DNA from: Stagonosporopsis chrysanthemi
Taxonomy: Eukaryota > Ascomycota > Dothideomycetes > Pleosporales > Didymellaceae
Assembly: GCA_022560025.1 (NCBI GenBank)
Contig: JAFISE010000181.1
Span: forward strand, 1 to 60,916
Length of the DNA stretch: 60,916 nt
Direction: 5' to 3'
Shown here: positions 1-11,812 of the stretch, piece by piece
How the letters are laid out: every line of letters starts with the position of its first letter
Numbering within the stretch: position 1 is the first letter of the stretch
Program-made: the position numbers and the translations under genes
The notes under the pieces: generated by a model
What the model saw: only the letters and a program-made list of their open reading frames with translations
The model's database searches: none
What the model was told of the DNA's origin: nothing

Positions 1-2025
1 TGTGTGGACGTTTGGACACGATAGATTGGAGCCCTCTTAGGAGCAGCGTGGCGCGCAGCGACGTCTTGAATTAAGATAGATACTGTGTCACGGATAATTC
101 GCTCGCGCGCTTGGATCAGCGGGCACGTAAGCCACTTCTCCGATACCCATGGTACACAAGACAGACGAGCCCGACACCGATCTGACTCCATCACACGTCT
201 AAGCAATAAGCACCGCTTCCCCCACATACATCTACACCTCGGGCTTGTCTCGCTGCCTTCAGCTCTTGGGCTAGGCCCACATCGCGGATACAACTACACC
301 AGAAGGGCGTTAGCAAGACGAGTATTACGAATCTTCTTTTAGTTCGCCAAGCTAGGTCAGAATTCGAATGGGCAAGAAGAGCACCTCACCGTAAGCTGAA
401 CTACGCAGCGTCTCTGGGCCTAAAAGATGGTGGGGAGGAGGCAAAAAAGCTTCTACGATGACGACGAGAGAGTCCAGGCAGGGCCCCTCGCGCTGACAAC
501 ACAACGGCTACGTTGGAAGTGTTCCTGGCGCCCCGTGGTGCAGCGCTCTTGCGCATCTTCTTTCTGCACTCGCGGCGGTCTTGTGTCGGCGCCGATGTTG
601 CTTTGTTGCGCAGAGGCCTTGGTGCTGCGTCACAGTCCGGACTAGGGTCTTGCATGTCGCGGCGTCTCTTTGCAGCGCGGCGCTTGTTGATCTTTTGACG
701 GCGGCAGCTCAGACAGACCCACTCTGGCTTGCAAGTCAAGATCCTGACATCGGTTCGCCGTAGCTTCCCTCTTTGCAGCAAAGCGCGGTGGAGCACGTGG
801 CTTGGCGACTTTGATCCAGTTATGGAGCCTGCAAATGCTTCACCATAGCGACCTTCGGGACTGTCACGTACACGAGAAGGAACCCTATTTTTTGCCGCTG
901 CAGAGCGCCCCCGCTCCAGCTGTGAAGCGGCTCGCATCAAAAGCGTCACCACGTGTCTGCAGCGTGCGAACCTGGTCCTGCTGCAGATAACGGCTTTAGC
1001 GAATGAGAAAGCTTTAGTAAAGGCGGAGAGCTTCTGTGCATATCTCGGAAATTGCTGTTCCATTCGGAAATCCAGGCCGTGGATTGACAGGAGCGAGAAC
1101 AGTAGGGTGGCGTGCGAAAAGAATGCGCATAAAGCATTTCGTGCTGACAAGACTAGCGGCAATAACGTAAGCACGTGAGAGCACCAAGTCGTCTTCTGCG
1201 TCGCAGCCTGCAACTGTAGACTACAGTGCCTAATTAGATAGGGAATATGTACTGTGCCCGTGCTTCTGACGCTCGGAGTCAGGCAATGCCCGCTTTGACT
1301 ACATAGTAAATGTTGTCTCATGTCTTGAATCTCAATTGGGCAGCAATTCCAACCAATCAGATTTAACGAGAGCTAGACGGAAGGTACTAAGAGAGTGTTG
1401 TCTATGGTTAGTAAAGGCGGATCCCTAATGCTACATAGGATATAACAGCAGCAATTGTTAGAGTTGTATGCAGAGGTACCATAGAACAGGCCCTGATAGT
1501 AAAGTAGTAGTTGATATAGAACTTGTTTATAGGTCTTAATCAAAGTACGCGCACCCCTTCTTCGTCTAGTAGACTGCCGCTCACTAACCAGCCTCACTAA
1601 CCAACCAAAAGTTACCCACAGCCCAGCGTATCAAGGATCTATACATTTCTGCAGGCCACATATTGTTAGGAGCATTGGGCTTGTGTTGGTAGTATAACAA
1701 CTTCACGAGTCGCGTTTCTTATGCCAGCCCAATAACTCGACCTGCTTACGTGCGTCTGGAGCCGCTGTCGCGCCCATGAGCAGTCGCCATCGCGCGATCC
1801 ACAAACGAATAGCCAACACCTCTGTCCTTGATGCAACTCTGCTGGCATAGACCGTGCGACACAGTGTCAACTTGGCCCGTAGCGTACCAGTTCAGCTGGT
1901 CTACCGCTGAAAGAGTTTTACACGTTGGGATACACGACGCCCGCGGCGCTGTTCTACGGCAACAGACAGGCACTAGGTATTTTTCGCCAATGCGGTAGCT
2001 TCATTGCGCTTTGTGCAACATGCAA
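1..2025. other. No gene recognised
   Basis: Long frames are open on both strands of a GC-rich stretch. The longest is 306 codons on the minus strand at 401-1321, but its product is Arg/Ser/Cys-rich with no domain I recognise, and overlapping plus-strand frames are equally open, so coding is not supported. No repeat or RNA gene was seen. Confidence 0.4.
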
Positions 2026-3084
2026 TCATCCAAATACGCATTGAGAGGCTTTTATCTTCATGAATTCAAGCTCATAGTAGGCCAGGCGCTCCTGCATTGC
2101 CCCAGCTTGCAGTACGGCATGAACCATGTCCAACTTCGACCCAGGGCCAGCGAAGTCGCTCTCGAGTCCGGGATTGAAGCTGGGTCCTAATTGCGCCGGC
2201 GGTGGTGGCTCAGGCAATTGCTGAGAAGGCTCGTAGCCCTGCTGGTCGTTCCAAGTTACAATCTCTGGCAGATCTGGCAGATCTGGCAGGTGCGTCCATT
2301 TTGACTGCCAACAGAGAGACGTTTGGCCGTCAGCTGGCAGAGTGGGGAACGATGAAAAGCCTGTGGTCTCCGTCTCGGATCCAGCCGCAGTGTGAGTGAG
2401 CTGATTGGACGGCGCGGAGATCGTCTGCCAACTGATTTCAGAACCTGCGGCGTCGGGAACCATGGCATATGTATCCGTGCACTGATAGCGCTGCTCCGCT
2501 GGTGTTAATGGTAGGCTGTCGTTTGATTTTATCGAGGGGAAGCTATTCTCAAAATCCTTCGAAGAGTCGAACATTCCTACGGTTTGTTCAGGCCAAGCTG
2601 AGTGGTTTAGCTGTTCCGATCGCTTCGCTTCTGTTGGCTGGTCTGATTGAATCATCGACCACGCTGGTTGTGCTGGCTGCACTGGTTGCAACCACTCCTG
2701 TAGCTGCTCAGATTGCAACAATTGGTTTGTCTGTACCAATAGCTCTAACGGCTGTGACGGCTCTGACGGTAAGGATCGTACGGATTGCTCCGGCTGCATC
2801 ATCACGTGCTCTGACTGCGCAGACTCAATTGACTGGGATCGCCCTCGGCAACGAGCATGGACAGATTCGCCTTCTGATAATGGTCCTAGTTCACTTTCTG
2901 GCGCCCTCTGCATGCCTTTGAGAGCCTCGTGCTGCTCTAAGAGCGCCTTGTACATGCCTTGCAGAGATTCAAGCTCTTCCTCAGTCCTTCGAGCCTTTTC
3001 CAACCTCTTCTGCCGAAATCTGCGTTGTGCACACCTGTTTTGTTCTTTTCTGTTTGCTCCAGACATAGCAGCTGTACGGGGCAT
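2026..3084 (-). CDS. bZIP transcription factor (Yap/AP-1-like basic region)
   Basis: The 352-residue product begins at an ATG and carries a fungal bZIP basic region at residues 11-30. The Yap-type signature N-x-x-A-Q-x-x-F-R is visible (N16, A19, Q20, F23, R24). Leucines at 41, 48 and 55 give a short three-heptad zipper. Residues about 90-175 are rich in Gln, Ser, Pro and Leu, as in activation regions. The C-terminal 40 residues are helical and hydrophobic and end in CVFG. It should act in the nucleus as a dimeric DNA-binding regulator; the target genes cannot be told from the window. A Met at position 7 is an alternative start. No intron is needed. Family assignment is firm, specific function unknown. 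Confidence 0.88.
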   Translation of the reverse strand: MPRTAAMSGANRKEQNRCAQRRFRQKRLEKARRTEEELESLQGMYKALLEQHEALKGMQRAPESELGPLSEGESVHARCRGRSQSIESAQSEHVMMQPEQSVRSLPSEPSQPLELLVQTNQLLQSEQLQEWLQPVQPAQPAWSMIQSDQPTEAKRSEQLNHSAWPEQTVGMFDSSKDFENSFPSIKSNDSLPLTPAEQRYQCTDTYAMVPDAAGSEISWQTISAPSNQLTHTAAGSETETTGFSSFPTLPADGQTSLCWQSKWTHLPDLPDLPEIVTWNDQQGYEPSQQLPEPPPPAQLGPSFNPGLESDFAGPGSKLDMVHAVLQAGAMQERLAYYELEFMKIKASQCVFG

Positions 3085-6009
3085 AGTCTCATAGATATGC
3101 TTGGTGATTTAGGAGCTGTAGTATTACACTCACTCACGTGGTTATCGCTCTGGTTGGTGCAGGTACAGATCACCAGAGAAGTCCCTGTCCTTATGGAGCT
3201 GCTACAAATGCTTCCTATTTGGACAGATGTAGTATACATCGCGCATTAGTTTCGCAGCCGCTTACCAAAATGCGAATAAGACCCATCACCATAGCTATGA
3301 CAAAGAGCTATTAATGCACTAGAGTCGGTCTAAACATAGGTCTGCTGGACATGTATTCCCCAAATAGCTCTCTCGAGGTCTTGCTCTTAGTCTACAACGG
3401 CTACTGCACAATGACTAACCCACAACGACTATTCCCAGGTCCTTGGATCTTGCAAGCGTGTTGATTCGTCTAGCACAATAAGACTGACTGAAGCTTTTGA
3501 GTAATGCTCGGTGTTGCGCTTTCTAGACAGTGCTGGGAATTGCTTACACAGGTTTTCTTTGCTGTCAGTGTCATGATGACTTGACAAAGCTCGTAAACTA
3601 TTGCGAAGAGAAAGGCGTGGTTAGTCACACGTAGGAGCTTGGATACCCTTTAGTTGGAAGCAGGACGATCTCTATATTAGAAGCTCTGGACGATGCCATA
3701 CAACCCTAAAGAATAGTGGAAAAATGGCCTACTCCAAGTTCTACAGTAGCTTAGTAGATGTCTGCTCTCTGTAACTTCTAGTTACAGCATGAAACAGCAC
3801 CACGTAGAAACAGCACAGTGCACAACATTATCTAGCTAGCCGTCTTTGCAAGCGTGACGGTGGTCTGTAAAGAACAGCCTAGGCTAGGGTATAATCTGTG
3901 CCACGCATCCACACCATCTTGCACAGCTCTCTTTATACGCTGCAGTTTCATTACCAGGTCGCATCTTCGTATCCAAGCACAAATCGTACTTGAGAAATGG
4001 CACTGCGAGGACAGCAATCAGCTTCTAGCAAAGCATCTACCGTGCAGAAGCAGTACGAGGATTGCCAACTTACGCCCAAGTTGCCCACGACCATTCGACG
4101 AGAGACCGCAGTTGACCCTACGTGACGGGCGAACTGACATACCAGAAAACCAGTACTTGAAGTACTCTGACGGTGATTGCGTCGGTGATAACGGCGTAAT
4201 ATTAACAAGTTTATGTGCCATTTCACAATCAATGATTCTGTAAGATGTAAAAGGCATTGAGACATCGTGTGATATAGCGACAAAGAAATCCAAGAAATTC
4301 ACGTGCGTCCACAGGCCTCGCAATATTAAATAGGTACTTCGACCTTGACAATATACACATGCACGCACGCAGAGTCATTGTGCCAAATTGTACCAGAGTC
4401 GTGTTCCGCAGCCTTTTCTGCAGATGTAGCGCCTTCTCAATACGAAAGTTGCGCGGCCATTATCCGATACGCGCTCATCTGGGAAGGGTCTTATCAAGAG
4501 CGCCTACCATCGATACTCAGACAAGCTCCGGAGGCTACAGTCAAGCATTGTTCGGCAATCTCTACACAGCTGCCACGGCCGACAGAAAAACTGGCTACGT
4601 TGATATGAAGCGCCGCATGACAGTAGATAGATGGAGCAAAGCAAACTTGATCGCGAGCTACGACGTCCTCATCGTGTTGATATCTACTTCTTACACAAGG
4701 GCCGGGGATGACTCTGCAAGGTAAGCACCCTAATCGACACAACTAAAGATATGCGCTTAGCTGCAAGCACTGGTGCAAAGTCTGTCTGGATGCTGAGACC
4801 GGCTTGCGCAGCGCCAGTATAGCTGTCAAGGAGGCCCGCCTTAGATTCCATAGCGGAGTTTACCGTAGACGAAGCAAAGGCTTGGTGGTCATGCCCGCGG
4901 GCTGCCAAGGAGTTGCATGACGCGATCTGATCCTACAGCAACGAGACGCGGGGGCTCAGGCCGCGGGCTGACTAGCGGGACGCAGCATCCTCGTACGAGA
5001 ACAACTTCAGGGATGCTGTAATACATACAAGGTCTGTGCTCGTAAGCGCTGTGCAGCTGTGCCTTACAGATGAGCAGGGGTCAGTTGCACGGGCCTCGTC
5101 AGCAATGGCAATGCTTGCGCGATAGTAGGTAACAACTCCGGCTCAGAGTTTGCCCGTGAGTTTGCCCGTTTGCTGGAACGACTGACTCCCCGTCGGGCTT
5201 TATTACCGGATGGAGACGAGGGCCATCTATGGGTCTCAGCGATGAAACTCGTGTTACTTACCATGCTCGCTTATTCTACAACCTCGCTGGGTCTCGCCAA
5301 GAGCTGAGTGGTCGCTCGAAGACTAAGATCTTCTCACGTAAACTTGCCGCGCGTTAGCGACAGCACGCAGAGCATGCGCACAACAGTTTAGCCCTTGTGG
5401 GACTACAGTACCGTCCTCACGGGCCGCTAGACTGACTCAAAACAACAGCGCGCAGAAGCCGCCTTAGGGCGTGGCCAGTGGCGCTCCAATTCGAGCTCAC
5501 ACGGAAACATGAGCCCGATCTTGCTCGTGAGCAAGTGGGAGCACCTTCTATGGTACATGGCATAAGTTCTGTTAGTACGGTGGGCACCAACAGTGGTTGT
5601 GTTATCCTAGCCAATTCTCTTTCTAATCACCAGCTTGCTAGCTGATTGGTAGAAAAGCAATAGTTATCCTCTTTCGGGTGTAATTATTCTTCAGGGAGAG
5701 TAGGTTGCATCCCTGCTGTGCCGACGAAAGCTATGCCATATTCCATAGTAGCTGGCCGGGTCTCGCCTCGATATTACGAACGTGCCGCACGCCCATGTCA
5801 ACATTGCCTTAGCAGTGAGCGAATGCTGTCCAAATGCCCGTGGAACGTTCTCTGCAGGTTTGGGTATCCCGCAGTGATCCTTGAGCCCAACACGGAACTT
5901 GCTGCAAGCGATGTATATAGATCCCAGCAACGACTCATGGCTAAGAGATCGCGTATTGCAGTGGCAGTACCCTTATGACTGCAATTAGCTCCCTCCGAGT
6001 GCCAATGAT
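3085..6009. other. Intergenic stretch, nothing recognised
   Basis: Frames up to 129 codons occur (around 3,850-4,740) but overlap on opposite strands and show no familiar motif. No tandem repeat, terminal inverted repeat or RNA gene was noticed. Confidence 0.4.
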
Positions 6010-7151
6010 ATGGTCGACGACGCAGAAAGGAAATTGCGCAACAAGCTGAATATGCGGGACTACAGATCAAGAGTCAAGAAGGGTTACCGACCAAACAGCG
6101 GCGGCCGCCGCGGAAGACCCAAGACAGCTGGCACGTACGAAACCAGTAAGTTCGAGCTACTTTGTGACCATGCGACAACGACTGACCTCGAGGAGCACCC
6201 TGTAGCACTGGTGGAGCCCCAGAGCTGCTCCGGTCTAGCACTTCCGCTGGCACGGACTGCGGACTGACAGCTATCACTGCTACAAATTTAGCGCACGGCC
6301 CCCCAGCTATAGGCAGGTCTCTCGAAGCATGCACACAATCTTCCTGCCCGACAGATGGACAGCTGGCAAACGATGAAAATTCAAATATTGCCGGAGACGC
6401 TTTTCTGAACCATCACGACAACGTACAGCCGCAAGCCATGGAAGTCTGCCCAAACAGCACAGCCGCACAAGACAGCTATCAAACTCTCACTACTGAGCTG
6501 CCCATTGACTACATCTCAAGTCATACTCCAGCCGATGAGAGCGTTGTGCAGTCCGCTCCTGCCACTTATGCCGCACATGGGCCCACGGATCTCTCGACTA
6601 TCCCCGCGTACCTTGCACCAGGAGCCCAATCTGAGCTACACCAGGGCCGCGAGTCGTTTCGAATACCGATGCGCTCTCCCGAGGCAGACCTAGTCGGCTC
6701 ACGGGATCCGAATATCGTGGGCCAGCCATACTCTCTGTATGAGCCAGATCCTCTATATACAGAGCATCCGTACCCCTCAAGTCCTCTACGTTATGTAGAC
6801 ATGCCACGTGATTCGCTCCTTCCGTCCTGTCCACAACCCACAATCTATCCGCTACCTACACATTACTCGCTTCCCAGGGTCTCTCCAGACCCCCGAGGTT
6901 CTTCAGAATACGCTCGCTCCTCGGGCCCTTCCACGCCGATCTACGCATCTTTTGCCAACTGCAAATGGCAGCCACCAATCAACGCCCATTCCACTAGGCT
7001 CGACCTGTCTGGGGTCCCCGCCGTGACACTTCCAAGTCTGCATTCCACTATGATCAGCATTCCCATGATGCGCATAGAGGGTGCCTTGCGGTCTGCTATA
7101 ATCACGCATCCTATCGTATCTAAGTCTCTCGCTCATCGTTGCTATGGCTAG
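6010..7151 (+). CDS. AT-hook protein with bZIP-like basic stretch, two exons
   Basis: Exon 1 is 6010-6145. A strong GTAAGT donor lies at 6146-6151, a CTGAC branch site at 6182-6186 and an AG acceptor at 6221-6222, giving a 77-nt phase-1 intron. Exon 2 (6223-7151) continues in frame. Acceptors at 6270 or 6291 would also keep the frame. The product is about 355 residues. Residues 10-21 (N11, R16, Y18, R19, R21) resemble a bZIP basic region but no leucine zipper follows. Residues 33-38, RRGRPK, are a classical AT-hook for AT-rich minor-groove binding. The remainder is Pro/Ser/Tyr-rich and low in complexity. It is probably nuclear and DNA-binding, perhaps a decayed or specialised bZIP relative of the gene at 2-3 kb. 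The splice model is inferred from frame and signals only. Confidence 0.6.
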
Positions 7152-7822
7152 GGCTTGCTCGCCTTAGGTGTCGCGCGGCTATGAGCATGTGTACACTATA
7201 AGGGCAGATTCTATTCTTATTTTCACTTCATGAGCATACCACTCCCGAGTTTACTCATCAGTTCAATTGCTTAGCTTTACTTTTTACGCGTGGATTGCCC
7301 ATCACTCGACTGCAGCTCGGTACCGTTTGGGACAGCTGCGCAAGTCTACCAAAGACACAACGACCCCTACTCGCGCTGGACAACGCGCAAGCAGCCGTCC
7401 AGCGACCAGCTAGCCACTTACTGAGGACGAGGTATTAGTATCGACACGATATGCTCCAGCGACGTAGCGATAGTTCAATGCAGAAGATCTATAGTCTAGC
7501 CGCCGCTCGTGCTGTGCTGGATACCGTAACTCAGTCCTTGTAATGATTCTAGTGTTGTCACGTTGAGCGTTGGCTTCCGGAGACTAAAAATAGAAGCTCC
7601 TGTGCGCCGTTAGCTCTGAGGTACGGCTGAGGCGCATGCACCATGAGTGTGAGTGAGTCCGGGCGACTAACAAGGTCCACTACGCACAAGTTGCCACAGG
7701 TACTGTTCGATTGCTATTTTGTCTATCTATCTCTCCGTCAATCCAATGAGGTAAAGGTTGCTTGTGATCAAGTTGTTACTCATGAACTCTGCTAAATAAT
7801 ACTAGAGTCGCATTGAAACAAG
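7152..7822. other. Intergenic, nothing recognised
   Basis: This stretch separates the convergent AT-hook gene and the minus-strand unknown gene. No frame of note and no repeat was seen. Confidence 0.4.
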
Positions 7823-8455
7823 CTATCTGGGCGACCTGCATGTGGTAGCGCAGCTCCTCGACCAGTGCGTCCAGTGATGCCCCCCAAGGCGAACGCGCAA
7901 CTGCTCGCGCGCACGCAATAAAAGCCCATGTCTAGCACGAAGTATGTTTGGTTCGTGTGGCTCTTTCATTCTCAGTAGAATGTCAGGTGGAGCTGTCAAG
8001 ATGGTTTCGTTCAGTGCACTCATCATCTCGTTCAAGCAGGTACTGGCAGTTTGGCCAGACACCCCACCTGTTGTATTACCGCGTTTAGACCTTCCTAAAG
8101 CTCCCAAGATAAGTTTGAGCTCCTCATATTCTTCCGTTTTTACTAGCCTGTCTGGGCACAGGGCGTACAGTTCTTCTAGCATGTCGCACAAAGAGATTAT
8201 GTGATTATCGAGAGTGCGAACCATTTCCTTGGTCAGATTTTGTCCTTCAAGATGATCGTACCAGCGTTTGAACAGAATTTGCAGCTGACGCCATTCTTGC
8301 CCACTGTCAGTGCCATCGTAGAGAACGCTGATATTATATAGGATTTCTGTACAGGCCTGGCTGAGTGTCTTGCTGATCGTCTCTCGATCACCCACGTATT
8401 CTGGAGGCATTCTATCAGTGGGGGGGTATAAGCAAAGAAGCGTGCGTTTCGACAT
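7823..8455 (-). CDS. Hypothetical protein, about 210 aa
   Basis: The frame is open from 8521, but the first ATG is at 8455 (MSKRTLLC), giving about 210 residues. The product is charged, largely helical and has no transmembrane segment. Its central part is rich in Leu, Glu and Asp, with evenly spaced Cys (for example around LCDMLEELYALCPD). The last 35 residues turn Arg/His/Trp-rich and may be a wrong-frame tail, so an intron near the 3' end is possible. I do not recognise the family. It is transcribed divergently from the RlpA-like gene, whose ATG is 256 bp away. A real gene is more likely than not because the composition is balanced and the plus-strand frame is shorter. Confidence 0.45.
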   Translation of the reverse strand: MSKRTLLCLYPPTDRMPPEYVGDRETISKTLSQACTEILYNISVLYDGTDSGQEWRQLQILFKRWYDHLEGQNLTKEMVRTLDNHIISLCDMLEELYALCPDRLVKTEEYEELKLILGALGRSKRGNTTGGVSGQTASTCLNEMMSALNETILTAPPDILLRMKEPHEPNILRARHGLLLRAREQLRVRLGGHHWTHWSRSCATTCRSPR

Positions 8456-8710
8456 AGTCAAAATCGATAACTTGTGCTGAAGTGATCTTTTAGCACACGC
8501 TCTCCGCAGCGCACTTATCAAAGTATTAGTGACAGCATCAGCCTTTCGTCCAAGTCGCTGACAGAGCCGGCAAAATCACTTATGTACATGGTGAGAGCGG
8601 GCGGGGTGAAATTGTATGCGCTTGCTGAAGGTCAGAGCAAGAAGCCTCGCGGCACATCCTTCTACTCTACCTAGCATTTCCAAATTTACCAGCAGATCTA
8701 CTGGCGTGGC

Positions 8711-9559
8711 ATGAAGTGCTCTCATGTCGTTAATCTTGCAGTTGTCGGCCACCTGGTCACTGCCGCCCCCCTCAACCCTGATACTGTCACCAAGGCTGGG
8801 TGTCCATGCAATTGCGGGACCGTAGTTGTCTACACCACCATCTGGGCCGACGGAGCCACTGTTGCTGGGTCCACCACAACTGCTGAAAGCCACATGTACG
8901 AGAAGCCAACTGAGGCTAAAATGACGCCTTCAGTTGCAACTACTTGCGCCTATACTCTCGCCCAGGGACTTCCGAACGGCTATGCCAGCCGTGTTGAGAC
9001 CCCGGCTTATGTTCAGCCAGATTTCATGGTCTCTTCTATTCTGCCTACTTTCGAGCCCGTCGAAACTCTCCATACACGTGTATCAGCTGCACTTGTCATT
9101 ACTGAAACTACCAACACTCCCGCTCTTGTCTCCTCTATAATTCTCACTGCAGCCACCGCCGACGCTGCCCCTACCTCGACTTTTGTCCCCACCACTCAGC
9201 AGCAGCCCACTAGTTATATCCATACTGGTGAGACCTTCACTGGTGTTGATTTGACTGTTGACCTTGCCACCGGTGCTCTTGGTGCTTGCGGTGAGCCAAT
9301 GTACGCAACTGACCTTTACGTTGCTCTGGCTGCTCCTGCGTGGGGTATCTCTACTCACGATCAGACCGGAAAGGCTACTAACAAGTGGTGCGGTCAGAAA
9401 ATTGACATCGAGTACGGTGGCAAGTCTGTCGTTGCCACCATCATGGACATTTGCCCTCAATGCGCAGGCAACGACATCGATCTCAGTGAAGCTGCATGGA
9501 CTGCGATTGGCATGACCGAGCTGACCCGGGTTAAGGGCAGCTGGTCTATCGTCCACTGA
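8711..9559 (+). CDS. Secreted RlpA-like double-psi beta-barrel (expansin/barwin-like) protein
   Basis: The 282-residue product starts at ATG 8711 with a signal-peptide-like N-terminus ending near VTAAP (residues 15-20). A CPCNC motif follows at about 31-35, then a long Thr/Ser/Pro/Ala-rich linker (about 50-170), which is typical of O-glycosylated fungal wall proteins. The C-terminal 100 residues form the barrel domain: the GACGE motif near 191, the WCGQ-x-I box, the D-I-C-P-Q-C loop, and the closing segment with DIDLSEAAW. In this family the retained Asp and Cys pairs support a barwin-like fold, as in expansin-like and secreted protease-inhibitor-like proteins. It probably acts on or in the cell wall or apoplast. 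No catalytic claim is made. The gene is a single exon and intact. Confidence 0.87.
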   Translation: MKCSHVVNLAVVGHLVTAAPLNPDTVTKAGCPCNCGTVVVYTTIWADGATVAGSTTTAESHMYEKPTEAKMTPSVATTCAYTLAQGLPNGYASRVETPAYVQPDFMVSSILPTFEPVETLHTRVSAALVITETTNTPALVSSIILTAATADAAPTSTFVPTTQQQPTSYIHTGETFTGVDLTVDLATGALGACGEPMYATDLYVALAAPAWGISTHDQTGKATNKWCGQKIDIEYGGKSVVATIMDICPQCAGNDIDLSEAAWTAIGMTELTRVKGSWSIVH

Positions 9560-10796
9560 GCGCTTTTCATCCGTCTAAAGGGGCCAATCTGCCTCTGACA
9601 CATCAATGTAAGAGCGACCCCGACCCAAACCCTACCCACAGCTGGGTACCCCAAACCCATTTGCCAGCCTAGCTACTCTAGGAGTAATTAATGTAGTTGA
9701 GCTTTACGACAATCTGCACAGACTTTAAGCTGGTAACATTTAGATCCTACTAACAAATAGTTAAGGCTTTTGCATCTGTTTTTTTGGATTTAGCTGTACT
9801 AAAACAATAAGTTATCTTTGGGTGTGAGTAGTTTTGATGTAAGGGATTCTCCCACGCCTCTTTGCCGTATTGACAAATAATAAGTTCCACAGCTAAAGAT
9901 CAAACACCGTAGAGCATCGCATTAGTAGGACAGTGACGGTTATCAAATCATATTGCACGAAAGTCCTCTATTTCAAGAGCCGAGAAGGATTAAAAATTCA
10001 ACTCGAAAGGTAGGTAAGGCGTCTGACTGTGTGTATTAGCTGAGCTTACCACGTCCGTTGCGAAACTGACCCATGATAGTTAAAAGCGGCGAACCTGCCT
10101 AGCGCTGGATGATAGACTAAATGCTGAGCCTAGGACAGATGAGTTTTGAGTGCTTATGAGATTTTAATGATAGGATCTGCCAAGCAAGCGAGAAGGTCAA
10201 AGCGCCTCGTCACGAGAGGTTGCCACGCTAAGATCCATCAATACATGTATCTATGTTGTTCTGCAAAGAATGATACATGTCAATAGAACGGCAAAACACG
10301 AACTAACGCTGTACTGTAATTACTTAGTGCTAATTTTGCTTCTACGCAATGTTGTAGCGGTGAATGCAATTTCATGTATTCTGCTATTGTGTTGTGGTTG
10401 TGTTGTTGTTCTGCTCTCCACGAAGCAGCCGTCGGGTCTGTTTACATGACGTATCTGTAATGTAGCTGAGGCAAGAGATGCTCTATAAGACGAGGAAGCA
10501 ACACCAGACCACCAACACGTGATCTGCTTCTCATAACCGTCACAAATGTTCTGCGGCGAGCAGCAACACCAGTGCGCAGTCCTGGAGCCAAGCTTGGAAG
10601 TCAAAGCAGTCAAACTACACATACTAGACGAAACAGCCGAGTTTGGTAAGACGTAAAATAACGTGTTGACAGTATTGATGGCAGATCGCCAAGCTTAGTG
10701 AAGCTGGAATATTACAAATGTAGGCAGAAGGTGCGGTTTCATACCTAAAGGCCGTATCACGCAGAGCTGTCCCTGCAACAGTCACCTCTGGTCCTT
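9560..10796. other. Intergenic, nothing recognised
   Basis: Moderately AT-rich sequence. A 100-codon minus frame at 10,320-10,622 has no motif I can name. Confidence 0.35.
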
Positions 10797-11213
10797 ATGG
10801 CCTTTCAATGCTCAGCATTATCTCCTTGTATCAGAAATATCTTCAACACACTGACAGTCGCGCTCGCGCGCTTTGCTGCCAAACTGTGTCCTGCGCGCCA
10901 ACCATCCAAGAAACATCCCAATCATGAGCTAGCGTACCGCTCAGAACATAACAAGCTTTTGCAACTCACCTCGCAATTCATGGTTTATATAACAAAGCAC
11001 GAAGGGCAAGAGCATGAATTACGGCACTACAGAGACGAGCTGCTTCCACAGTATGACTGCTGGATTACAGAGTTGACTCGCGAGAACTGTGCGCTGCGAC
11101 AACAACTAGAACACGCCAAAACTGCCAATACGCAGCTTGCAAGGCGCGTGTGCGATGGGAACAGCGTCTGTAAGGGGGCACGACTAAAGCACAGAGACCT
11201 ACTGACATGTTGA
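10797..11213 (+). CDS. Hypothetical small protein with coiled-coil region
   Basis: The 138-codon ATG frame is basic at the N-terminus. From about residue 45 to 120 it has charged, Leu/Gln/Glu-rich sequence compatible with a coiled coil (ENCALRQQLEHAKTANTQL). No family is recognised. A small overlapping minus frame exists. Expression or homology would be needed to confirm it, so confidence is low. Confidence 0.28.
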   Translation: MAFQCSALSPCIRNIFNTLTVALARFAAKLCPARQPSKKHPNHELAYRSEHNKLLQLTSQFMVYITKHEGQEHELRHYRDELLPQYDCWITELTRENCALRQQLEHAKTANTQLARRVCDGNSVCKGARLKHRDLLTC

Positions 11214-11458
11214 TTATACCACAAAAAAACTTTAGTGTGCAAGATCCTATCAACTTCTCCTCTTAGACTTTGAAATGATTAGATAATGAGCCTACAATAT
11301 GAAAAAAAAAATCTTGCGTCAATGTCGCATGCTAGATGTCGTTCCTCTTAAATAGACCTGCAAACAGGTCACCGTTAACAAGATAATCAGAGTAGTGTGT
11401 GATGAGTAGAAGTTTTCTTTGATTGAAGAAACCGGAGTTCTTAACTATAAGCTATCTA

Positions 11459-11812
11459 CTAGTAAACGCACTGAGGAACATCGCTGCCCAATGAATCCAA
11501 ATCCGTTCCAACAAACTGGTTAACACCTTCCACTACTATGCTCGTTTCGCCAGGCATCATCCGCACGGTGTAGGTGACAGCTTCAAAATGTGTCACACCA
11601 CAGAAAGCATCTCTCAATATACCATAGAGAGCAGAAGGTGTATGTCTTACGTCAACATCTTCACAAGAAGCTCGGGAGGCAATATTACGCTCAATGACAG
11701 CTCCATGCCAATGACTTCTTTGGAGCTCCAAAGAGAACTTTATTGACTCCGACAGGCTGGAGCGATGATCTCGATGCATGCATAATTTGGAATGCCGGAC
11801 TATTAAACGCAT
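11459..11812 (-). CDS. Possible exon of an unknown small protein
   Basis: The last 60 residues have balanced composition and look coding (FCGVTHFEAVTYTVRMMPG and onward). A second minus frame at 11,691-11,894 overlaps the 5' side, so a two-exon gene ending at 11,459 is possible. I could not place a convincing intron. No family is recognised. Confidence 0.22.
   Translation of the reverse strand: MRLIVRHSKLCMHRDHRSSLSESIKFSLELQRSHWHGAVIERNIASRASCEDVDVRHTPSALYGILRDAFCGVTHFEAVTYTVRMMPGETSIVVEGVNQFVGTDLDSLGSDVPQCVY

Noticed and set aside
401..1321. A 306-codon minus-strand frame
   Set aside because: GC-rich region with long frames on both strands, Arg/Ser/Cys-rich product, no recognisable domain; probably a chance frame.
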